Shown here in pieces: positions 1 through 13,000 of a DNA stretch of 64,000 nucleotides. Positions within the stretch are counted from its first letter, which is position 1; each line of letters starts with the position of its first letter. The position numbers and the translations under genes are program-made. The notes under the pieces were generated by a model. The model was not told where the DNA came from, searched no databases, and was given only the letters and a program-made list of their open reading frames with translations. The stretch is from assembly GCA_033725935.1 (NCBI GenBank), contig MU867064.1, positions 930,001 through 994,000 on the forward strand. The letters run 5' to 3'. The stretch is from Cladorrhinum sp. PSN259. Its lineage: Eukaryota; Ascomycota; Sordariomycetes; Sordariales; Podosporaceae.

Positions 1-836
1 CATCTACATCCTTCCTCTTCCTCGATATACAAACCAATTCTCCCACCACACAGTATGCAAAGATTGATCATTGGCTAATCAATCGCCGTTTAGACCTGTC
101 TGATGTTGGACAGTACAATAAGCCCGATCGCACTCTGAGCCCCGGCAGCATGTCTGAAGAGGACCGCCGTAAGCTTATTTCTCAGCAACGCAGCGCTTTG
201 TATGAGGGCGGCTATCTCGAGGATTCGGGGAGCCCTCGTTCCGGTCTCCCTCCTCCGTCAGGACCGTCGTCGATGCGCGGTCCCTCGCCTTTGGCTTATG
301 AATATGGTCATGGTCGTGTTCCTCCTATCCATACTGATACCGGGTCTGCCGCCGAAGCTGGACAGCAAGGACCCCAGTCTGCGGGAGCTATTGAGCGCTC
401 TCGTGCTAACAGCAACTCGAGCCCTCAATCCAATCCGACTGGTAGCAAGGGTGTGTTTGACTCACCTGCAGGTCAGCAGCCGACACGCACCAGCGCCTCG
501 TCTCCTGGAGGCTCTCCCCCGCGGCAGGGTACCCTCGGAGGCAAGTCGGGCCAGGGCTCAGTTGCCCCCATTGGTACTCGCCCATCTGTCACCAGTGCCG
601 CGACGAACTCCGCTCTTAATAAGCGTTCCACCACTCCTCTGCCCTCTCCTTTGAGCCAGGGGTACAGTGCTTCGGGGAACGATGAGAACGCCCCGAAGAA
701 TTCCGGGTCAACCAACGCTGCTGCGACCACGACTGGCGAAACGTCCAATGTTGGCCTTTCCGGATGGCCAGCTCGTCCTGGTGGCGGCTGGGGTAACAAG
801 CCTGGTCTGGGTGTTCAGGCCAGCGTTTGGGGCTAA
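1..836 (+). CDS. 3' end of a Ser/Pro/Gly-rich protein, function not recognised (5' partial)
   Basis: The frame ending at the TAA at 834-836 is open back to base 1. Upstream of the first Met (150) it reads YAKIDHWLINRRLDLSDVGQYN, which looks like real protein, so the coding region begins outside the window. A likely acceptor (ccacacag) ends at 53, so bases 1-53 may be intron. A short charged stretch (EEDRRKLISQQRSALYEGG, about residues 3-21 from Met150) is followed by about 200 residues rich in Ser, Pro, Gly, Thr and Asn. The end is compact, GWGNKPGLGVQASVWG. I see no catalytic motif. The composition would suit the disordered tail of an RNA-binding or regulatory protein, but that is a guess. 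Confidence 0.65.
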   Translation, partial: STSFLFLDIQTNSPTTQYAKIDHWLINRRLDLSDVGQYNKPDRTLSPGSMSEEDRRKLISQQRSALYEGGYLEDSGSPRSGLPPPSGPSSMRGPSPLAYEYGHGRVPPIHTDTGSAAEAGQQGPQSAGAIERSRANSNSSPQSNPTGSKGVFDSPAGQQPTRTSASSPGGSPPRQGTLGGKSGQGSVAPIGTRPSVTSAATNSALNKRSTTPLPSPLSQGYSASGNDENAPKNSGSTNAAATTTGETSNVGLSGWPARPGGGWGNKPGLGVQASVWG

Positions 837-3800
837 AGTATTGTCAGATTAGCTGCTTGCGCGGGTATGCATGTCTTTTTTTTAAAAGGTTTCGCACTTT
901 GGGAGTTTGGGTTTTCGTAATGGATCGGAAATCGGCGATAAGACACGATGGAGATGTGGAGTTTGGGCAAAGGGTATACTTTTTGGGAAAGACGGTGGTG
1001 GCGGGTCTGTCATGGGGAAGGAGTTGCATCATCTGTTTACAAAACTCAAGTGAAAAAGGTCAGGAAGTAAGAACGGGGTAAACGGAAAGGGAACGGGAAG
1101 GGAACGGGAAAGGTGGGGGTGTCTTTGGGACTGGGATAATTTGGAGCGTCTTTGGGTTTTTTTTTTCCCTGTATCCGCGGCATTTCATCGAACTTCGGCG
1201 TCTGAGGAAAACCTAGGTACTCCTTTGATTGTTGAATGGGGCGCATGGCATGGGGATTCTCGAGAACAAGACAGGGAACTAAACAACATTTTGGGGGTTA
1301 TAGGGCTTTTCTTTTCTCGGGGCTTTAGGTCGGGCTATTGTTTGTGTTCTTTCCGGTTCATGGGTTGCGAGCACCAAGGGGCTGGGGTGGCGTTTAAGCT
1401 TGAGGGGGTGTGGTTGAATTTAATTCACTAGTTTCAACTACCAATATCACCTGGGTTGCGGCATCTTCAGATCCATGATTATTTTATGGTTTCAGCAACT
1501 CATTCAAACGTCAACGCACCGGTACAACTATCACCATCATCATTAACACCAAACTCAAATCACATCATCCCCACATCCTGCAATAATCAGACAAATGATT
1601 AATATCTCAGCAACGGGATAACAGAAATCTTCTGGTACAAATGAATAAAGAGAATAGGGGAGAGGTTTGGGGGAGGGTTTTGTTGTGGCGGCATTCTGTT
1701 GTTTTTCTTGGTCGATCGGGTTTTTCTTCAAGGCGAATGTGGTTGATGGGTAGAAAATGGTGGAACGGAGGGGAATACCAATGTTTTAGAGGTTCAACAT
1801 CTCTGAAACCAGGGCGCCTTGTCGGGGGGGAGGGGGGTTTTCTGGTTTTTTGGGGGGGTTTTTTTCGTTCCTTTTCCTTGTCAAGACACTGCACAGCATC
1901 ACACCAGACTTACATGCTCACAACACGGACACTTCACATAACAGCTATTCTATATCTACCCCTCACCTTCTACAGACTAATACAGCCCTCATATCCTTGG
2001 TTTGCGAATATTTGCATCTTCAATAATTCGCGTCACTGGCTGTATTGATGATCATGTGTCTTCACAAACAACTTGTGCTCCTCCAACCTCCATCTGCTTA
2101 GAGCTTAACGGAAGAACTCTCTAGATGAGCCAACTCCACTTGCACGGCTTCCTGTGCTGTTATTAGCCAAGTACTGGGGTTACCTGGGCTGACAATGACG
2201 CTCAAACAGTGAATGTGCTGGTCCAAATGCTGTGAGTTCATAACAATGAAGATATTTTTTTTTGGTGACAGTTTCTCAGGTCTTGGATGATCATGATGTG
2301 AGATCTATGAGTCCACATAACTGGAACACTTTTGAAGGGTTGGTTTCTTGTATCTGATCTCGTATCATAGACACCGTCATCGTTTATATCAGATCAGACG
2401 AGAGAGAGACTGGACAAACATATGCCCGGGCTTGGAAGTTAACTACTTATATGACCTATTTTCCCCAATGGTCATGTCCTCTGCCGGTTTTCGCCTGCAG
2501 TTCCAACATATCAGGAGCACCCGGCAACAAATAATCATTACGGAAACCATGACTATTTTCCATCGTGCCCCTGTCCCTCAAAGCGTAAGTGCAAGGAGCG
2601 ATTTCTACGCCTTGTCCTCAATCACAATGGAAAATACATCCTCACGCTTCCCTTCTCAGGATTCGCCCCTAGTTCTGAAGTGTATGGGCAATCCGGGGAT
2701 TTACATTATTATTTTGTGAGGATTCGATGGTTTGTGAATGCACGAGCTTGGTTCGGAGATTGTGGTTGCAACTGGCACTCGCATTTCTGGTGAACTTTGC
2801 ATCTTCTCGAGATGAGAACCTCCACTTACAACGAAGGGCAGCAGCTTGTCCATGTGTGACGTTGGCAGTCCTAGCAGAGCAACATTGAATCAACACTCAG
2901 CTTCCACCATCTCTCCTTTCCCTCCTGGCTGTGTGCCCTCTTTTACTGTTCTCAGATTGGAGGGGGTGGAATCAGCAATGAACTCTCGAAGCTTTGGCAA
3001 ATATAGTAAAGGTCGAGGGTTCCCAATATGGCAGAAAATAGAAGCTAAACCCCTAATGAGAGTCATATACCAACGTATGAAGACCCCTTGCTACAATTGA
3101 CAATACTGACGCGGACACTGAGATTATTTTTGAGGTCCCCCGCGATCGGACAAGGGAGCGTTAGAGAATGACAAGAAGTATAGTCCCTGTCCACGAGGTG
3201 GATACACCGAACCCAGTGCTCGTTGAGGTAGAAAGAATCACAAGTAATCCATTAAGCTAGAGGAAGGGAGGGGGAAGGGGGTTGGACATGTGCTGGCTCA
3301 GGTTGTTTTGTTTAGAATTGTGGCAGGGTCACACCAAAAGTTTTGGAGATGGCATTTTTGGAGATGTAAACATTACCCCTGAATCAGAAGGCTGGACTAC
3401 CAAATCACACTGCGAACTATTGTCCTCTCTTTTGTGTGCGTGCAATCTGTTTTGCATGAGCTCAGCTTCTGTACCAATTTCCTGCCTAAGTTGCCTTCCT
3501 GGAGCAAGCGCATGGGGAGAACAAGTGACCAGGCATACCATGGCAACCTACCTACCTACACCCAATATGCACCGAACTGAAGCTGTATCTGCCTTGAAAA
3601 GGGGGCTGAGTGACAACATGCACTTCTTGGGCATATCACAGAATCCATCACTTCAGCCTACTTTAGCAGTTCTGCCAGTACACCAACAATGCGAAGTGGT
3701 CATACCGGGCACCGACGGACCTCACGGGCGAGAGAGGCTCAGATCGCAGGCCTCAACACATCAAAGGCTTGCCCGGCCAGTTTGCTTCGCAACTACCCCC

Positions 3801-4437
3801 AATCTAGAAACAATTTTTGTTTAATAATAATAAAATGCCGGGCGAATCTCTTCCATCACCGAGCGAGGTCTTTTAGTTGGTCAAAAATACAAGTCAACTT
3901 GCCGGGTCGCATATCCCGCGGCCACCATCACACCACCTGCTCAGCCCTACAGAGGGTTCCATCGCCATGGTCGATCTGACGGCGACCGGCATACATGAGT
4001 AACGTGAAGCCACAGAATCGAGATATCGGATGAGAGCTTGAGCCACTCATGATCGCCCGTCAGCCAATAAGGAAAACATGACAGCGTCATATATGCACAG
4101 CATTATTCAGCACCTACCCCATTTCCTGGCCCCCTCTCCCCGTTTTCTGTTGTTTACACAGCACAAGGCAGCATAATGGTGTAACACGCCGATCCGGATT
4201 CCCGAGACCACCAAAATAAAAGTTTGCTCCTTGTGAGTTCCGAGCAGCATGCTACTAAGCGCCTTGCTGTGTATCGTACCCTGGATGATATTATACAAAC
4301 CCTACACCCTAATTTCCAGTCCAAATTTCTCCAACCAAACCAAACAGGGCAAAGAAACCGATCGAACAGAAAGCCACCTCGGTGACCCCGTGATGCCGCT
4401 TGCCTAGGCATACCAAACCCATCCGCACCACTCTCAC
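837..4437. other. Gene-free stretch, 3.6 kb
   Basis: This holds the 3' UTR of the left-hand gene and then sequence with many T- and G-homopolymer runs (for example 1826-1862). Open frames here are short, lack splice-supported extensions and show no motif I know. Nothing else is visible. Confidence 0.6.
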
Positions 4438-5446
4438 CTACGCAATACCCAAAGCCCTCACCCCCTCCTCCAAGTTCAACACCTCATCGCTCCTAGCCGC
4501 CTTGCCGCCCCAAACGACCTTCCCCCGCCCATCAACCGCCCACCCACCGCTCTCCTGCCACTTATTGCCCATCTCGGTAGCCGGGCCATCATCATCATCA
4601 CCTGCCTCCTCGGTACCTCCAATTGTCCTCTTCCCACCAACCTGCAAGCTGCTAGCGACCCTCTGTCCCAACCACCCCTTCTCCTTGAACCCAGCAACGG
4701 TGCTGGTAACATTAAACACATACCAGACATTTCCCAGCCCTAACCCCCAGGCGGCATACACAGCCCTCTCCTCGTCAATTACGATTTTGACGTTCCGCGG
4801 CCCGCCCAAGAGATCGAGCCACTTGGCCGTGGCCGCAGCAGACGAGTGCGAGACGGCGACGCAAGCGAGCGTGGACGCGTGCCTAGTTGCCAAAGCGCGG
4901 AGGGTAAGGAACTGCTTTTGTGCGACTACAAACCAATCACAAACAACATTATCAGTATAATTGCGAGCGAAAGGGGGTACTTGCCACTGGGTTAAGGAGA
5001 GGTGGATGGATGGGGTGGGAAAACAAAAACTTACAAGCACAACCGACGCATCTTAAAAATATAACCAACGTCTTCCTGCCGCCGGGCGGTCCTCCAAGAA
5101 CCAGCTTCCTGCCCCTATCGAGCGGCGCCGGATCCCCAACCTTGGGCGGCTGCGCAACGGGTATAGGAGGCGGTTTGGGTGTGAGCCAAGGCTGGACGGT
5201 CAGAGGCAAGGATTTGAGCGTGATGTTGATGGTTGGCCACTTCGCATTATTATTATTATTATTATTATTTTCGCTATTGTTGTTTTTGTTCGTACTTTTG
5301 GTCGTCTTCCTCGTCCTAGTATTAGTCGATGAATCATCTACACCTCCTCCTCCTCCTCCCCATGAGGGAAACTTGATATTCGAAAAGGCATCAGTCGGTA
5401 TGCCGGCCTTTTTCAGGGCTACTTTTGTTGCGAGGTTTGAAAACAT
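4438..5446 (-). CDS. Peroxiredoxin-like (AhpC/TSA, thioredoxin-fold) protein
   Basis: Two exons on the minus strand: 5446-5035 and 4925-4438. The intron uses GTAAGT and TTTGTAG, and joining gives exactly 300 codons (299 residues). The splice restores FLRCVGCAFAQKQF, with a C133-x-x-C136 pair at the end of a beta strand (TLVIFLRC). That matches the position of the redox site in PRX-like-2/AhpC-TSA family proteins. Later SRKxxD-like and 'VWYVFNVT' segments fit the rest of a thioredoxin fold. The N-terminus is amphipathic (MFSNLATKVALKKAG). It is followed by a Gly6 run and an Asn-rich tract encoded by an ATT/AAT microsatellite. Residues from about 230 on are acidic and low complexity. The family is inferred from the motif and fold order; substrate and location are unknown. 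Confidence 0.8.
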
Positions 5447-8400
5447 TTTTTTTCCCCTGTACTTTTATTTCTTCCCTTCTTTGGTAATATTTGTCGTCCA
5501 GCGATTCAGGTAAGATGGATGAAATATAAAACCAAATGATACAAAACACCAATAAATTAAAGGTTGGAAAGTCACAAACAAGAAAAAGGAAGAAGAAGAA
5601 AAAAAAGTTTCAATTTCTCAAGACAGAAAAAATCACAAGTGGTATTTTTGTCTTCTTCTTTCTGACCAAACCTGTAGGTAGAGGTAGGTAGGTATTCATA
5701 ATTACAAGGCCCCGCGCGCGCGGTCAAAATAGGTAGGATAATTAGGGGTCCTGCAACCAAAAAAAAACCTCCAGCAGGAAAATTGCATTGACACAAAGTC
5801 AAACGTCGCAGGTGAAGCATTTGGCGAAACATGAACCCCTTTATCGGGAAACAAACCCCTGGCTTGGGGGTAAAGGTCAGGTAGGAGGTGGTCCCTGAGG
5901 GTTGGAGCCAAAAAAGGAACTTAAAACGGTTTCCAAGAGAACGAGGTGCAAGGCTACTTGTTACGCCCCACATTGCCACGTGTGGGAAACCCCTCCCACC
6001 CCTGAGTGTTTCCCAACTCCCGGAATCCCGATTGGTCGGAGAAATTGCGGGGTTGAAGAAAGGTTCAGCCTTGCATCCCTTTGTCTTGTTCTTTTCTTGA
6101 CTCTTGGAGAATATTGGGACGCGTAAATGCAATGTTTCAATCAGGTCTGGGTGGCCATGACTTGTTGATCCGCCATCTGATCATTGGGGGGGAAGCAATG
6201 CTTGCCCGCCTGGGCACTAAATCTTGTGCGTGTATCCCGTGTTGTACCGAGATTGACAGGAATCATGATTAAAATAGCATCACGAACGTCTCTGGCGTAT
6301 TCCACAGTTTTTGCATGTTCCATCAAGAGACTGTCAGTTGTGAATTCCTGCAAAGAACACAGGGCTTGGTATAACAGAAATAGAAACACAAGACCCAGAG
6401 TACACTTCGAGCCGGTCGTAGATATTAACGCACCCCGTACAAATACCACTGGACACTCTCGCCTCCGCAGAGTTCGGTAGATCGGCTTGGTGTTCGCGTC
6501 TTCCCGCGAAGGACCTGCAGCACGCTGACCCAGCAAAGTGGTATATGGTATGTAGGCTAATTGCCAATTGGAAAATCGCACCGACGCAAGTGGCGCCAAA
6601 AAAAGCATACAGATGGGTTGGCTGTGTTGCCATCCGTCATCAGTAGAGACCTGATCGATGATGAAAAAGGAGAACCCTCTCCGTGTTCTCTTCCGAGACG
6701 GATCTCGCCAATTTCGAATTTCGTAACGGTTGTCCTCACTAATCTCCAGTGGAGCCCCTCACGCTAGGCCCACCGCACTGTGCGGTGATCCGAACGGAGG
6801 TGGGAAGGAGGGTCCAAATCCCACGTCAGAGTTCCCCCCAAACGAACGTTCTTGTGGTGACCGGAGCGTCGGAGATTGACAAAGATCATGTCTGCAATGC
6901 GCTGATGGAGCCCTGAAATGGTTGTCTCTCAACGGTATGCTACCACTGGCTGCCAACCTGCACTTACTAGCTCAGATGAACACGAGCCCGCTGTTTTCAA
7001 GAGTGCGGCTGCGAGGTTCCGCATCGTCGGCCAGCAGTCACCCGGCCTGCAACGAACGATATCAAGTGCAGCCTTCGGACCTGCAGTTACCCTTCCGCAG
7101 TCTGTTGTGTAGCCTGTTTCCCTGGTTTGCAGGCCTTTGAGGCTCCTCGAGGCTCAGAACGTATTGTAGTGCGCAGCCGGACCTGCTGGGCTGGACCCTA
7201 AATGGATCGCCGGCATAGATGAGCAGAATATGTCATGGTCGATCAGTGAGCCACTCTGCCACCGCAAACCGGTGGGGGGCAACATAATGTATCCAGCAGT
7301 TGGTGGCAGTTGGTGCTACTCGGTGCCTGGGCAGAGAAGAACCTGGGTGCGTGAGAAACGTATTGGGTAGGTAAGCCATGTTCAGGAATACTAGAATCCG
7401 GAAAATCTGGGGAAGGACGGCCCAGTTTCCTGGCCCCGTGTGGCCCCGTGTTCTGCTGCGGCTCAGCCGTGTGACTGTTGGGTCGACGACAATGTGTTCC
7501 GTAGGCGCAGTATACTCTTATGTACGATGCAATCAAGGGCAAGATGCCGAACCCTCGAAAGGGCTGAATTTCAGGGCATTTTTCGGAGCCAATACCAAAA
7601 GACCCCAGGCAAGCGCATCATGCTGTGAAACCCCAGCTCCATAGGGTGCAAAGTTGGGACGAAATTTCAAGTGGGCATGAAACAAAACTCCCGTCCGTGT
7701 TGAAGAAAAGTGAGACACTATCCCGGCGTCTTGGAAATAAAGAAACACGCAAAGAACCGGAATGACTCTTTGAGCTTCTGTCGCCGGGACCGAGTGGGCA
7801 GATAGTGGCAGAAAGGCAGAAAATGCCAGAAACAATATTCCGTACGGAATGTAAAAGGAGCAAAGCACTCGCAGGCGCAGTTCTTCATGGGAAACCTGCT
7901 CCAACTGCAAAGGGAAGGACAAAGTCTGGGGGTCCCGCAAGATGTACACTGAGAAGGTACATGCGTACCTGGTCCTGCATCTCATGGATTCCTGTAGTGT
8001 GATGTGAGCGGTGTGAATAGGTACACTACATAATTATGTACCTGCATCTTGCTGCATCTTGCTGCGTTACGGAGGAGCTGCATTCAAGCTGCATAGCACG
8101 AGAAAAGCGATTATTATACCATACTAAGTTAGAAGATACCTTGGGTAAGGTAAGGGTAAAAGGGAAAAGGGAGACGGTTGGGATTGGGGGAACCTGGAAC
8201 AAAGAAAAGCCAAGGCCCCCCCGCCTGAGTTGCAGATGGGAATCCACTGATCCAAGTCAGCCAGGTCCCCGGGTTGTTTGCTTATGTGTGTTGCATGGTA
8301 CATGTACATGTAAGTCGGTACGAACAGGCCCCCTTTCCAATAAAAAATCCCCCCAATCCAATTGCAAGTTCGGCCGTTGTTGTGATGGCAATAAAACTGT

Positions 8401-10089
8401 TGAAAGGTGATGACTTTAAGCTCGGGGCTGGTGTGGGCAAGTGGGCGGACGAGTGGGCGATTCGCTCAGGGCAACCTGGGAAGTGTGTCTTTGGGCTGCC
8501 TTCCCGAGAATGCTTTTTGGCACAGTGCAGTTTCGCTTTGCTTTAGCGGTTTAGCGGGGGTGGGAACGTCTCTCTACCTCGAGAATCGTCATCTGACTGG
8601 CCAGCGCGGTGCAGATGGTGGAGACTCGAGCGGCCTGGCTTAATATTGGATGCTCCTTTTTGCTAAGTCTTGGCCCCCTGGCCGTGGGTCTCTCTGTGAG
8701 CAAGAGTGGTGGTACTTGCTTCTGGAAAGCAAAGCAGATTCCAGTGCCAGTCCAGTGTGTGTGAGTGCAGAACTGCAGATTGCCGCAAGAGCGCAGACTG
8801 CGACCCTTCAACAACGAACCTGAAAGTCGTGCAAAGAAGGAACCACGTTGAGCCATCATAAGGCCGCATCTCTCAATGGAAGAGACCCGACCGTAACTTG
8901 AACTCCCCTTTCTTCACGCCTCACGTCCTCCACGCTTTAACGCTTTCCCACCCTTCTCTGGGCCCTCTGCATTCCCTTGTTCTGGCGGCGGCCTTTGACC
9001 TGCTGCTCTCCAGGTAATTAACACAGCTCGACGCTGAACCAGCATCAATTTCCCTCCAGCTCCTTTTTTCCGGGCAAGCCGGCACTTCTTCTGCTTTTAT
9101 TTATATTCTTTTATTCATCGGGTCACCGCGTTGGCCATCGTCGGCCGTCGGCCTCTGCAGAACATATCTTCACGGTCTGATTCGCTGCGTATCACTTTAC
9201 TATAACCGCCTCTGCTCGACACCGACTCGACCTGCCCCGCGTCCATTAACCGACCTCGCGCGCGTTATTCCTCCATGCCAACCGTGATCCGTGGCGTCAT
9301 CCGTGGTTGATTTTCGAAACAACAGTCGGCTCTCGTTTTCCTGTTTATTCTGCCTTCAATTAATAGGTCTCTGACTGACGGACCTGTTCTCGTCGACGCC
9401 AACCGAAACCTCAGAGCTCACCGATCTCCCATCCAGGTCGACAGGGGTCAGCTGAACAAGTCGATTAACAACGGTCGCTCAGGGGATTCTGGGGCGGTCA
9501 AGATCGGATCCCGAACACAAACAACGGAAATTTGGGCTTTGTGTGTGTTGGCATTGAAAATCAAATACAGCAGCTGTCGCCACAGAAATCACTCCTGGGG
9601 AATCGGTCAATACCCACATTAACCTCGCGGCTGCAGCGGAGCCCTCTGTTCCTGCATCCTTGTGTGTCTGGAGCACCTTGATTCCTTTCCCCAAGCCAAC
9701 TGCGACAACATCAGCCGATCGCGCCTCGATTTCCCAAAAGCCCACTTCACGAAGCGCCACCCAGATATATACCCGGACGTCTACTAGGGAGATCGAAGAA
9801 GGAACCGCCGGAGAGATTCGTACAAAAAAAAAAGCTAGAGACTTGTCACAACCTGCGAGGCGCTGTAAATTGCCCTTTGGGTTTCATCTTTTGCAGCTCC
9901 CTGCAACTTTCGGCTTCCTCAGTCAAAATCTCGCATCGGCGCGCAGCAGAAGAACGGTCGAGGGCCATTTGCTGCTGAAATCCAAAAAGAGAGCGACATC
10001 ATAGCGGATCTTGCCACTCCACAAGTCGCAAACACCTGCCTGCACCTCCACGACAGAGCGCGACTGGTATTTTTGCGAAACTAAGCTTA
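5447..10089. other. Gene-free stretch, 4.6 kb, with the probable long 5' leader of the next gene
   Basis: No reading frame here has splice support or a recognisable motif. Roughly 8.9-10.09 kb is C/T-rich with CT tracts. It looks like the promoter and untranslated leader of the nucleotidyltransferase gene. It carries at least one short upstream ORF (ATG at 9274, 11 codons) and a 114-codon frame at 9660-10004. Confidence 0.5.
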
Positions 10090-13000
10090 ATGGAAGGTCA
10101 GCCTACAGCGGCTGAATCCAAACATCTCTATCAGCCCCATTGGCCAGGGACCTCAACTTCTGCGACTCCAAGAATAAATACGGCAGTCTCACCAGATTCT
10201 CACAAAGCCTTCTTTTCACCCATCGAGTTTTACCCCATCCTGGTGACCACACAGGGCTATCAGGACAAGCTACTCCACTACAACAAGCTGATCTCGAGTG
10301 GCCGGGGTGGTGGTGGCGGGTTGCAGACTCCCCCACTCCCTCCCGTTGTTTCCTCCCCTTCGACCAAACCTACTACTCGGTCGAGGTCGTCTTCAAAAGT
10401 GTCGAACAAGGACAATACGGCCCATACGAAATCAGGCGCTCAGAGCGGTCATGGGAATAGAGCAACGAAGCCCGACACCGCCGCTGATCGCGCGATAATA
10501 TCCACGGGGAAGGAGTCGCCATCCAAGATGACGTCTAAGAAACCATCAGAACAGCCGGCAAATCCAGGGGCGTCCCTGCGATCGCCGCCTTCTGCTACTC
10601 AGAACGCTCCTGCGGCGCCTAGCCAGCCAGTCCTGTCGAGCTCTGTACCATCGACACCACATCAGCATGCTCGCAAATTCTCATTCGAGTCGCGGGAGCC
10701 ATCGCCAGGGGCCACGCAAAATCACTCCCCAAGATCCGCATATTCCGAAGCAAATGGGAACGTTCCCTCCCTCCGCCCATTACCACCGAGACAAGGCGGT
10801 TGTCGCTTCGAGACAGCCATCCCGTACTCACGCCGACGGATGCCGTACAAGGACGAGAAATTACCAAAGATCGATGCAGATAAAATAAAGACCAGGCTAT
10901 CCGAGGACGAAGCACAAAAGCTCCAAGCAGAAATGGATGAGTTATACGGCAGGTTATTACCAAAAGAAGACGACGAAAACAAGCGTCAGAAACTGGTCCA
11001 CAAATTGGAGAGGCTATTCAACGACAGGTGGCCCAATGCTAACATTCAAGTGCACCTGTTTGGATCGTCGGGTAATCTTCTCAGCACTGACGACTCAGAT
11101 GGTGAGTAACCCCGTCATTCTTTGAATATGAAGTTGGACCATTAACGGATTTTAGTTGATATTTGCATCACTACGACCGAGAAGGATTTGGAGAATGTTT
11201 GCCAAATCGCTGATCTCCTCGACAGACGTATGACCGCTCTGCTTTACCCCTTTCAACCCCATAAACCGAAACTAACGCATTCACATCTTAGACGGCATGC
11301 AAAAGGTAGTCTGCGTTTCGTCTGCCAAGGTACCAATCGTTAAAATATGGGACCCCGAGCTGAAGCTGGCTTGTGATATGAATGTCAACAACACCCTAGC
11401 TCTGGAGAACACACGAATGGTGAGAACTTATGTCAGTATTGATGACAGGGTGCGACAGTTGGCGATGATTATCAAATACTGGACACGGAGGAGAGTTATC
11501 AACGATGCAGGTAAGACGGGCCCCCTCATTGTTTCGCTGGTATTCCTTCTTTTTTCAACTGGTCTGACATCTGCCATAGCTTTTGGTGGAACCCTGAGCT
11601 CCTATACCTGGATCTGTATGATCATTGCGTTTTTGCAATTACGAGATCCACCGATTCTGCCAGCACTTCATCAAGAAGATAGCAGTCTGAAGCTGCTCAA
11701 GAACGATGGGACCCGGAGCCAGTTTGCGGACGATGTCAAGAAACTGTACGGGTTTGGCAACAAAAACAAAGAGAGCATTGCGTCGCTTCTATTTCACTTC
11801 TTCCGCTTCTACGCGCATGAGTTCGATTACGACAAGTACGCATTGTCAATACGAACGGGCAAGCTCATCGGCAAGACAGAAAAGAACTGGCATATCGGCT
11901 CGAACAATCGACTCTGCGTCGAAGAGCCGTTTAACACAATCCGGAACCTCGGTAACACAGCCGACGATTTCTCTTTTCGGGGTCTATTAGAGGAAATGCA
12001 GAGGGCCTTCAAGCTGATTGCTGAAGGAAAGTTCGAAGAATCCTGTGAGGAATTTGTGTTTCCCAAGGAAGAGGAGAAAAAGTGGGAGAAACCAGTGGCC
12101 CCTGTGGCGAAGCCGGTTCTTGTTCGAAGCGCCTCACAGCAGACTGCCCGTGGTGTGCGCAACAACGGCTTCGCGAGGAGGCAATTCCAGAATCGTACTG
12201 TCCAGAACCCGAGTCGTCGAGCCTCATCAAGTATAACGTACGATACCACCGCTGCGGCGTTCACGCAAAACGGGATGCCTCCGACCATGAGTCCACAAGA
12301 TCTTCTCTGGTATCAGGTACAAAATCCTCAGATGGCTGTTACTCAAGAGTTACTGGCCTCTTCAATCAATGCCTTGGCGCATCATGAATCTAATTTGAGG
12401 TTTCAGCTATACACGCAAGCCCACAGCATCAATCACCAGCAGCAGCAGGCCCTGGCCCATGCTCAACGATTGCAGGGCGCGTCAGCACAGGATAGATCCC
12501 GCGGCAATTCCTTTGACACCCCGCCACTCTCAGCCCCAATCCGACCAGACTATATCTACAGCTTTCCGTATACGCTTCAGCATGCCCCATATTTCCATCC
12601 CAGTTACACCACCTTTCCTGCTTCTCCAGTGTCAACTACGTCGACCACGAATGGGACGTCTGAGTACAGAAGGAGCCTTCATCGAACATCCGCAGCGAGC
12701 GATGCGGGCGGACCATCTGGTAGCGGTGCACTTAGATCGCAATCCCAGCCAGCTTCGAGAAGCTCGATGACAGCTTCGCAGGCCATGCAAGGTTACTCTA
12801 CGTCTAGCGGCGCTTCGAACCTGACCATAAGACCGGCCAATGGTGCCACTATGCCAAACTATGTCTCTGGTGAGATTCCCGATCGAGAATTCGATGATAC
12901 GCCGCCTAAGCCCTTGTCCGACTCGCCCCCAGAGGATGACGGGCCTCGTTTCACTGGCTATTACCTGAACGATCAACCGAGCCCTAACAAGAAATTGAAC

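Noticed and set aside
4400..4960. 186-codon plus-strand frame opposite the peroxiredoxin-like gene
   Set aside because: Shadow of the real minus-strand exon, whose splicing restores a recognised motif.
5572..6132. 186-codon minus-strand frame
   Set aside because: Composition is irregular, starts in a repeat-like A/T tract, and shows no motif or splice extension.
7533..7985. 150-codon minus-strand frame
   Set aside because: No motif; overlaps equally long frames on both strands, as expected by chance in balanced-GC sequence.
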